From assembly GCF_019393635.1 (NCBI RefSeq), contig NC_057861.1, positions 191,038,026 to 191,102,025 of the forward strand: a stretch of DNA of 64,000 nucleotides, given 5' to 3'. The notes below the pieces were generated by a model. It had not been told where the DNA came from. It worked only from the letters and a program-made list of their open reading frames with translations, and searched no databases. Below are positions 55,368-64,000 of this stretch, one piece after another. This DNA comes from Dromiciops gliroides. Its lineage: Eukaryota; Chordata; Mammalia; Microbiotheria; Microbiotheriidae. Position numbers and translations under genes: made by a program. The stretch's first letter is position 1, and each line of letters starts with the position of its first letter.

Positions 55368-55541
55368 GGGGCAGCTAGGTAGTGCAGTGGATAAAGCACC
55401 ACCCCTGGATTCAGGAGGACCTGATTTCAAATGCGGCCTCAGACACTTGATACTTACTAGCTGTGTGACCCTGGGCAAGTCACTTAACCCTCATTGCCTA
55501 ACATCCCCCCAAAACAAACAAACAAACAAACAAACAAAAAA
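55368..55541 (+). mobile_element. tRNA-derived SINE, type B
   Basis: Plus orientation with a (CAAA)n tail. Perfect 16-bp duplication TAGAATCCCTTCCTCA (55352-55367, 55546-55561). Confidence 0.96.
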
Positions 55542-55700
55542 TAGATAGAATCCCTTCCTCAACCCATATCCAAGGGAGACTCAGCCTTACCTGGTGGGAA
55601 GTAGGATATTTGGGACTAGATGTCACCATTCTTCTCTCTTCAGGAGAGTAGGTATTGGGCTAGAATTATAGTTATCTGCTTCCTTAAATATTGTTATTCT

Positions 55701-55870
55701 GGGGGCAGCTAGGTGGTGCTGTGGATAGAGCACTGGCCCTGGAGTCAGGAGTACCTGAGTTCAAATCTAGCCTCAGAAACTTAACACTTACTAGCTGTGT
55801 GACCCTGGGCAAGTCACTTAACCCCAATTGCCTCACTGAAAAATAAATAAATAAATAAATAAATAAAATT
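55701..55870 (+). mobile_element. tRNA-derived SINE, type A
   Basis: Plus orientation with a (TAAA)n tail of about 30 bp. Flanked by TATTGTTATTCT on both sides. Confidence 0.95.
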
Positions 55871-55920
55871 TTAAAATATATTGTTATTCTGGGGAAATTT
55901 TTTAGATTCAGCTGCACTCC

Positions 55921-56441
<521 letters not shown>

Positions 56442-56584
56442 ATTGGGATATAACATATATAGCTATATAATAAAGGCTTGATCCCTTCCAACCAGATGAC
56501 AGTTCTACAATGAACACACAGAGGAATTAACAAATAAATCCAAACCCAAACAAATCCATTTATCCAAACAATTCTATCTTAGCA

Positions 56585-56870
56585 GTAATAGGGAGAAACT
56601 GGAGTTTATTGAGTAGGACAGTGATATGTTCAAACCTGTGCTTTAGGAATATCGTTTTGATATCTATGTGAATGATGGAGTGGAGAGGCAAGAGACTTGA
56701 AACATAAAGTACCAATAATACAGGTGAGAAGTGATGGGGGCTTGAACTAAGATGGTGGTCATATGAATGGAGAAAAGGGATAGATGTGTTTAGTGCTGGG
56801 AAGGCAGAATGAACAAGATTTGACAAGTAACTAGATGTAGACTGTGGGATTAAGAGAGATTAATGCATGA
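56585..56870 (+). repeat. Ancient mammal-wide repeat
   Basis: 'caaacctgtgctttaggaat', 'gaatgatggagtggagaggc', 'aatacaggtgagaagtgatg' align with the element at 35090. Confidence 0.5.
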
Positions 56871-56934
56871 AGGATGTCTCCAATATTACTAATCTGGATA
56901 ATCTGAAAGATGGTATTAAAATTGATAGAAACAT

Positions 56935-57079
56935 GGGGCAGCTAGGTGGCGCAGTGGATAGAGTACCGGTCCTGGAATCAGGAAGACCTGAGTTCAAATC
57001 CTGCCTCAGACACTTAACACTTACTAGCTGTGTGACCCTGGGCAAGTCACTTAACCCCAATTGCCTCACTTAAAAAAAA
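56935..57079 (+). mobile_element. tRNA-derived SINE, type A
   Basis: Plus orientation. Perfect 15-bp duplication AAATTGATAGAAACA (56918-56932, 57077-57091). Confidence 0.96.
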
Positions 57080-57409
57080 TTGATAGAAACAGGGAAGTTT
57101 GGAAGAGGCGTAGATTTGGGGAAAGAGGTAATAAAATCATTGACAGAATTGGAAGGGACCTCATAGGCCATCTGGTTGATGAAACTGAGGTCCAGAGTGG
57201 TTCTGTTTTGGACATATTGAAATTGAGATGACTTTGAGCATATTTCAAAATTAACCAACTATTAATGATTAACTTAGATTTATATATGACTTCAGATTTT
57301 CTGAAGTAAGAGAGTTGAAGAAGTGAGGATGTTGCAATAATCTAGGCTAGAGGTGACAAGCTCTATGAATAGAAAGGAGGGGTCAAATGTGAGAGGTACT
57401 ACAGTTTTA

Positions 57410-57555
57410 TTGTGCCTGTTTTATAGATAGGAATATAGATAAGGCTCAGAGAGATTAGGTAAATTGACCTTGACTCACACAGTAAGTATCAGAGGCAGAT
57501 TCTGGGATGAGGCTTCCCCTGATTACAAGCCTAGTGATCTTACCACCATAAGATG
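57410..57555 (-). repeat. MIR-like CORE-SINE, decayed
   Basis: 'ttatagataggaatatagat', 'tcacacagtaagtatcagag' and 'acaagcctagtgatcttacc' are a worn reverse MIR. From 57556 to 58540 I see no gene or nameable repeat. Confidence 0.55.
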
Positions 57556-58539
57556 CTGTGGGTTTTTTGTTTGTTGTTTTGTTTAGCAATGCAATTTTGT
57601 TGTTAAAATGTAGTTGGGTATTTGAAGGAATGACCAGAACTATTGCATGTTGTAATCATGAAGTAATACTCTCCTGTAATTTGCTAGAATTATCCCTATT
57701 TTAAGTGATTCCCAATTCTATGTAATTTCTAGTATTTAGCACTATAACCCAAAACTTTTCTAATTGTTGATTATTCTCAATAACCATAAAACTCACTTCA
57801 GTGACTCACATCCTACAAAGGCTTCATTGCACAGTGAAAAGTGGAGAAATACTATGTGTAAAGTAATAATACATTCCAAGACCTCCCTACCCTTCACCCT
57901 TCTTTTAGAGAGAATATTACTCCTATGTATGGGAAAAATCAGCAGTGTAACCAGACTGAGTCATATACTGGGCCAACAATTTTATTATAGAAATTAAATC
58001 CCATAATTTAAAGGAGGATAAATGATTTTTAACATTGATGATCCACATTTTCTGTTCTACAAAAACTAATTTCAGTTTTTATATGACCATCTTTATACTG
58101 AGGATGTTTTCCAGGAATGTAGGTCATAGTAGGAAAGCAGATTTAATGACTGCATGGAAGATTACAATTAAAAAAAAAAAAGGTTTTCTTATTCCTTTTT
58201 ATTCCTTTCCTTTACCTTTTTTCTTTATCTCTTCAATTGTTCCTCACATAGACGCCATCTTACTTCTATTTTATGCCTACTTCTTCTGATCATGGGCTGT
58301 CATCTGAATAGTTATGCTAATATTATTGAATTGGTAGCTTTTGGTGTACAGTAAAGATTATATTAAGTGTCTCATTACCCACAGATGCCATCTGTCCTCA
58401 CTCCTTTCCCACTCCCACTGTCATTTATATATACAATTCTATACTGCTTTGTTATTACTAAAACCCATAACTTTATGACCAACAGTATCTTGGTGATTTC
58501 ATCTGACTACAAATAGTGGAGCACCACAATCCCATAGAA

Positions 58540-58625
58540 TCACAGAATCATAGAATTTTCGAGTTGGAAGGAACCACAGTCGTCATTGAATCCAAACTAT
58601 AGCCCAAAAGAATGCCTCTGCTTGA
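58540..58625 (+). repeat. Ancient conserved repeat fragment
   Basis: 'agaatcacagaatcatagaa' then 'gagttggaaggaaccacagt': a phrase common in amniote genomes, probably CR1-related. Another worn repeat tail follows near 58670-58800. Confidence 0.5.
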
Positions 58626-58869
58626 AAGGAAACCTTTTGCTTGAAGACTTCTAATGAATGAATGAAGACGTGAAAAAATATATATTACATACTTACTACA
58701 TGTAAAACACTATGCTAACTGCTGAGAATACAAATAGAAATAAATGCAAGGCAGTCTCCTCTCAAGGAGTAAATATTTTAATAGGGACAGACAACACATA
58801 CAGAAGGTTTTAGCCTCAAGTCAAATGTAAATATTCAGGAGTTTTAAGGGTATAGTGGCCAAGCCATTG

Positions 58870-59480
58870 GTAAGGCATTTTCTTTAATATACCTTCCATT
58901 AATAAAAACATATCTATTTCTGAGAAAAAGGCATATTCTTTTCTATTTCCATTCAATTATCTCCAGATATCTATCATATCTAGTTTTTCTAAAATTCCAT
59001 TCGCTACCTTGACTTCTTTCTTATTTATTTGTTGGTTAGATTTATCTGGTTCTGAGAGGGGAAAATTAAAGTCCCTCAGTATTATAGTACTACTATCTAT
59101 CGCTATTTATAATTCGTTTAAATTTTCTTTTAATTTAGATGCTATAATATTTGGTACATATAGGATCAGTATTGATATTGCTTCATTGTCTATGGCACCT
59201 TTTCTTAAAATGTAGTTACCCTGTTTATCTCTTTTAATTAAATCTACTTTAGTCATAACTTTGAGATCATAATTGCTATCCCTATCTTTTTTGCATCAGC
59301 TGAAGCATAATAAATTCTACACCAAACCTCCATTTTAACTCTTTGTGCAATCTCTCATTCTTAAATGTGTTTCTTGTAAACAACATATTGTTGGATTCTG
59401 ATTTTTATTCCATTTTGCTGTTTCCATTTTATTCCATCCCATTCCCATTCCAAGTTATAATTATTATTTGTGAATTTCCT
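58870..59480 (-). repeat. L1-like antisense segment
   Basis: 'aagtccctcagtattatagt', 'gtttcttgtaaacaacatat', 'gttggattctgatttttatt' are typical antisense LINE text. It begins with the phrase also present at 25870. Confidence 0.55.
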
Positions 59481-59488
59481 TCCATCTT

Positions 59489-59635
59489 TTTTTTTTTTTG
59501 GTGAGGCAATTGGGGTTAAGTGACTTGCCCAGGGTCACACAGCTAGTAAGTGTCAAGTGTCTGAGTCCGAATTTGAATTCAGGTCCTCCTGAATCCGGGG
59601 CCAGTGTTCTATCCACTGCGCCAACTAGCTGCCCC
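59489..59635 (-). mobile_element. tRNA-derived SINE, type A
   Basis: Minus orientation. Perfect 9-bp duplication TTCCATCTT (59480-59488, 59636-59644). Confidence 0.94.
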
Positions 59636-60129
59636 TTCCATCTTATTTTTACTCATTGTACCCTCTCCTGGTTAACTTGTTTTCTCCCCTTACCCTCCTA
59701 TTCCTTATTTTATCCCTCTGAGGTCCCTTCCTTATCTATTCCCCCTACCCTCCTAAACCTTAATCTGTGTAATCTTCTAGAAATTCCTCTCTCACTGTCC
59801 TCCAGTTCTCTCACCTCTCTACAAGTCCAGAAGACTTGCACATTCCTCCAATATTTCTGACATTGAACCATATGAAAATGTCAAAGACTGTCATTGCAAG
59901 AACTTTCATTTCCAGGTTTTCAATAGCTGTGGCTGATGAGAAGGTAGGGGCTGTAGTACCTGCAAAGACATTTGATAGGTTGGTTCTTTACAGGGATTAT
60001 TCCCCTAGATGATCACTGCAGAGTCAAGATTGGTAGCAGGGATAATGGTCTGGAGTGGGGCACTGTTGTTCCTTGGGTTTGCCTGACTATAGTTGGCAGT
60101 TGGAGGTTGGTATTGGTTATTATTATGAA

Positions 60130-60355
60130 TGATAATAATAGGTAGTATCCATATAATGCTTTAATGTGTGTACAATGCTTTACAAATATTATCTTATTTG
60201 ATCCACAGAACAACCCTGGAAGGTACAGATGAAGAAAATGAGGCAGATGGTGACTTGCTGAGGGTCACACAGCCTGTAAGTGTGTGAGGTCACATTTAAA
60301 TTGAGATCTTCCTGATTCCAAGTCAAGTCTGCTATGCCACCTAGCTGCCTGGTTG
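60130..60355 (-). repeat. MIR-like CORE-SINE
   Basis: 'tttacaaatattatcttatt', 'cagatgaagaaaatgaggca', 'gctgagggtcacacagcctg' and 'gctatgccacctagctgcc' in reverse order. Confidence 0.7.
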
Positions 60356-60443
60356 TGGTGAGGATGGTAGGTCCCTTAACCTTAGTGGTTCTCTTGATGA
60401 TGGCTCTAAGGGCCAGGCTGGAAGCAAGACTGATAGTCTAGGA

Positions 60444-60620
60444 CCTAGCTCCTTAAGCTGTGGGTCATGACCCCATATGAGGTCATATGTGGGGGTCACA
60501 AAAAATTTGGCAGCAATAAAAGGTTATGTATACCTATTTTATATACCTATATACCGGGGGTTGTATAAAAATGTCTGGGACAAAAAGGGGTTGCAAGTGG
60601 AAAAAGTTTAAGAAGCCCTG
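60444..60620. mobile_element. hAT-type MITE with 8-bp duplication
   Basis: 177 bp ending AGTTTAAGAAGCCCTG, with the related inverted start CTCCTTAAGCTGTGGGTCA. Contains 'ggtcatgaccccatatgagg' and, near its end, 'aaaaggggttgcaagtggaa'. Flanks GTCTAGGA and GTCTAGAA (60436-60443, 60621-60628) give the 8-bp duplication of hAT elements with one change. No transposase. Confidence 0.8.
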
Positions 60621-60855
60621 GTCTAGAAGGTATCGTCATTTCCAGGACTCTTAGGCTCTGGGTCCTAAGCAGTATCTACTGGGATCTGAGGAGAGATAGT
60701 GGTAGAGGTGGTGGTTTTGACCTTCCTATCACATGCCATCCACAACCTTTCCTTCAGGATGTTTTTCTATCAATCCATTAATGAACAAACACTTATTAAG
60801 TACCTACTATGTTCCAGTCACTGTACTATATGCTAGGGATACAATTCTTCTTCTT

Positions 60856-62039
60856 TTTTTTTTTACAACTCTAATCATTAGGACAATTTTTCTAACTTTA
60901 ATACTAAATTTATCTCTTCTCTCCTTCCTCTTGGTTCTGCCCTCCAGAACCAAAAGCAAAACCAAAAAAACCCCAAGTTCAATCCCTCTTAAACAAGACA
61001 GCTTTCCAACAATCAAAACAACTTCTAGGTAAGCTTCAGGGCTTATTCAAGATGCAGCTAAAGAGAAATACAGACCAGCTCAGTCACCTTTCCAGATAGC
61101 AGCAAAATTTTGCTTTCTCCAGTCGACTCCCAGCAACTACTGAGCTCTTCTCCAGTGAGCACTCAGCAACATCTGTAGAGGCTGTTTGGCTTCAGTCTCT
61201 CAGCTGGGTCGGCTGAAAGCGGTTTGTCTTCAGAATCTCCTACACTTTGTTTCTTTCAAGCAGCAGGGGGCAGCCTTTTCTTTGCTTCTTTCTCCACTGT
61301 CAGCTTCTCTCTCCCAGCATGAGCTGGATCTTCTCATTCTTCATATCTTTTCTCTAATTTGATCCGGTTTCTAATCCCTCCAACTAAGACCTCCTTAGGA
61401 GTAGTAGCCCATCTCTAACTTAGAATAAGAAATCCCCAAATCCACATTTCTATCAAAATAGATATTGTTTAACATTCTCATAGTTTCTCAGGTATAACCT
61501 TCAAATCATCAAAAATGTTCTTACAAAATTGAGCTGATGGACAACAATGCAGTATAACCTTTCAGTCAGTGCTTTTGCATTGAAGGATGTATGTACTTTC
61601 ACTTAGATCCTCTCAAACAGTTTGTCTCTCTTTAAACAATTTTATCTGAGGTTATATTTTTCCTCAAGGTACTTTTATCTGTGTTCCTCAAACATATGCT
61701 CTTACGCCCCCTTTTAATAGATAAATTATCCACATATGATAGAAATATCTTACATTTGTGTATGTAGAGATATCAGAACCTGTGCTGGATGGAAGAGAAC
61801 AAAAGGTAGGGATTTGTTGTTGTTGGGAAGGGGGAAATGGAATAAATCTTCTTTTCCCTTTTCTCCACCTAGCTCAAGCCCTGTGATTTACCTGGAGGAT
61901 GGTTGAAAGTAAGCCCTCCACCACAGCTTCATCTAGCTTCTTTGAAATTTCTGTAAGTGTAAAGCTGAAAATATTTTCCAATGATCACGGATAATATAAT
62001 AATTTTTTTAAAAATTCATTCATTAATTTATTTGTTTTG
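60856..62039. other. No recognisable gene or repeat
   Basis: 1.2 kb of mixed composition. Short open frames, no domains. 60780-60850 is the tail of a mammal-wide repeat. Confidence 0.5.
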
Positions 62040-62195
62040 GTTTGTTTTGGTTTGGTTTTTCAGGGCAATAAGGGCTAAGTGACTTGCCCAGGGTCACATA
62101 GCTAGTAAGTATCAAGTGTCTGAGGCACGATTTGAACTCAGGTCCTCCTGAATCCAGAGCCGGTGCTTTATTCACTTCACCACCTAGCTACCCCC
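62040..62195 (-). mobile_element. tRNA-derived SINE, type B
   Basis: Minus orientation with a (TTTGG)n tail. Some drift at its 5' end (TTCACTTCACCACCTAGC). Confidence 0.92.
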
Positions 62196-62203
62196 AACAT
62201 TTT

Positions 62204-62550
62204 TTAACGTCATGGACCCCTGTGGCAGTCTGGGGAAGCCCAAGAACTCCTTTTTAAGAGTAATGTTTTTTTTTTTTTTTGGTGAAGCAATTGGGGTTAA
62301 GTGACTTGCCCAGGGTCACACAGCTAGTAAGTGTTAAGTGTCTGAGGCTGCATTTGAATTCAGGTCCTCCTGACTCCAGGGCTGGTGCTTATCCACTGCG
62401 CCACCTAGCTGTCCCCAAGAGTAATGCATTTTTAAATGCATAAAATAAAATGCAGAGGATTACAAAAGAAAGCTAAGGTTAGTGAAAATTAAGATGCCAT
62501 TTTTTCTGATATCTCTCCATGGATCCCAGACTAAGAACCTCTGGTCTAGA
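62204..62550. repeat. Old DNA-transposon-like element with SINE insert
   Basis: 'cgtcatggacccctgtggca', then beyond the SINE 'tttttaaatgcataaaataa' and 'ctaagaacctctgg'. Same family as 44903. Terminal repeats are too worn to define. Confidence 0.5.
62266..62416 (-). mobile_element. tRNA-derived SINE, type A
   Basis: Minus orientation. Perfect 10-bp duplication AAGAGTAATG (62256-62265, 62417-62426). Confidence 0.95.
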
Positions 62551-62671
62551 GATAATAAGAGGTCATCAAAGGTGTTTTCTGGGTTCCTTTTTTCCCCCTT
62601 AGCTTCACGTTCTCCAGAAACTTGCCATCTCTAACAAGAAATAGTCCCTGCCCTTAAGGAGCTCAACAGTT

Positions 62672-63187
62672 TTTTTGTTTTTTGTTTTTTCTAGCAACAA
62701 ACATTTATTTTATTTTCCATTTACTTGTAAGGGTAGTTTTCAACATTCATTTTCATAAGATTTAGAGTTTCAAATTTTTCTCCCTCCCTCCCTTTCCTCC
62801 CTCCCTTTCCTCCCCAATTCTCATGAGATTGAAGTCTTTGAGCCAATTCTGATGAGTGTTAGGCTCATTTACTGCCCATATTAAACAGATTACTCCACCC
62901 AGTTGGGTATGTCTGTTAGTCCCTCCTTGAGCCAACTCTGATGAGTTTTAGGTCTTTGAGCCTTTTCAGATGAATGTAAAATTCATTTACTGCCCTGCTC
63001 CTCTCCCATCTCTTCCCCCACTCCATAAGCCTTTTCCTGTTTCTTTCATGTAGGATTTCACCTCTGCCCTTCCCCCTCCCCCAGTGAATTCCCTTCACCC
63101 CTCAATTTAACCCTAAAGATGTCATCACCTAGCTAAGTGACACAGTGGACAAAGCATGACCGACCCAGGGGGATCCCAGGCTAGTAA
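62672..63187 (-). mobile_element. HAL1 3' UTR copy, 5'-truncated, internally deleted
   Basis: Minus orientation, T-rich tail at left. Matches 30820-31260 and the last 100 bp of the HAL1 at 29176, lacking the part between. Carries the same antisense SINE remnant (about 63125-63182) next to GATGTCAT. The 60-codon frame is a relic. Confidence 0.8.
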
Positions 63188-64000
63188 TTTTTAGCAACAA
63201 ACATTTATTTTATTTTTTCCAGTTACATGTAAGGGTAGTTTTCAACATTCATTTTCATAAGATTTAGAGTTCCAATTTTTTCTCCCTCCCTCCCTCCCTT
63301 TCCTCCCCGCTCCACAAGATCACAATCAGGTTATATATGTACAATCCACAAGTGTTCTTTCTATCAGTTCTTTCTATAGGGGTTCATAGTAAGCTTCCTC
63401 ATTAGTTCCCTGGGATTGTCTTGGATCATTGAACTGCTGAGAGTAGTTAAGTCATTCACATTTGCTCATTGAACAATACTGCTGTCACTATGCACAGTGT
63501 CCTCCCAGCTCTGCTCACTTCACTATACATCAATGTTCATTAGTCTTTCCAGGTTTTGGGGGGATCATCCTGGTTTTCATTTCCTATAGCACAAGACCAT
63601 TCCACCATGATCATATAGCACAGCTTCTTCCATCATTCCTCAATTGATGGACATTCCCTTGATTCTCAATTCTTAGCCTCCACCAAGAGTTGCTATAAAT
63701 ATTTTTTGTGCAATTTTTCCCCCTTTTCTCTTTTTCATGATTACTATTGTTTTTGTTTTTGTTTTTGCAGGGGTTAAGTGACTTGCCTAGGGTCACACAG
63801 CTAGTAGGTGTCAAGTGTCTGAGGCCGGATTTGAACTCAGGTACTCCTGAATCCAGGGCCAGTGCTTTATCCACTGCGCCACCTAGCCGCCCCCTCATGA
63901 TTACTATTGTTAACTGTTTCCCTTCCATCCTATTCCCTTCCCCATCATATTTATTCTATTATCCATCTTCTCTCATCCTATCATTCTTCAAAAGGAATTT
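63188..64000 (-). mobile_element. HAL1 3' UTR copy, continues off the right edge
   Basis: Minus orientation; matches 31321-31985 of the HAL1 at 29176 without the deletion seen in its neighbour. Starts with TAGCAACAAACATTTATTTT, the reverse of the HAL1 tail. A SINE (63752) is nested inside. Confidence 0.82.
63752..63894 (-). mobile_element. tRNA-derived SINE, type B
   Basis: Minus orientation, slightly shortened 3' end, (TTTTTG)n tail. Perfect 17-bp duplication TCATGATTACTATTGTT (63735-63751, 63895-63911) in the HAL1 3' UTR. Confidence 0.96.

Overview
This window is nuclear DNA of a marsupial mammal. The evidence is about 46 copies of one tRNA-derived SINE (5' end GGGGCAGCTAGGTGGCGC, A-box-like part near base 8, B-box-like GAGTTCAAATC, A-rich tail), together with marsupial-type L1 and half-L1 (HAL1) elements, MAR1/MIR-like CORE-SINEs, several LTR families and hAT elements. 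I cannot decide from sequence alone between an American opossum and an Australian marsupial. SINE copies are labelled below by tail: type A ends near AATTGCCTCA, type B near CATTGCCC.

One real protein-coding gene is visible: ADNP2, on the minus strand. Its first coding exon is only 118 bp (7191-7308), with clean splice sites, and encodes the conserved 36-residue N-terminus. About 10 kb upstream lies a strong CpG island (about 17440-18540) with a CCAAT box, an octamer, a CRE half-site and a YY1-type element, all oriented for minus-strand transcription. This is the likely ADNP2 promoter and untranslated exon 1. So 1-7190 is read as ADNP2 intron 2 (exon 3 lies off the left edge), about 7309-18100 as intron 1, and 18600-64000 as upstream intergenic DNA, in which I found no other multi-exon gene.

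The intergenic part is a dense, layered record of transposition. Main items: an ORF1-only HAL1 element, complete between target-site duplications (29176-31994), next to a truncated L1 (32010-33932) sharing the same target site; two more HAL1 copies at the right edge, one with the same antisense SINE remnant in its 3' UTR; a 737-bp tandem duplication whose junction is a chimeric SINE (about 43383-44856); a near-perfect SINE inverted pair (25439-25733); an RPL27 retrocopy with an intact 136-codon frame, poly-A and target-site duplication (55921-56441); four solo LTRs of one family and two of another, most with 4-bp target duplications; and a 177-bp hAT element with an 8-bp duplication. Most long open frames in the window are SINE, LTR, low-complexity or CpG-island artefacts.
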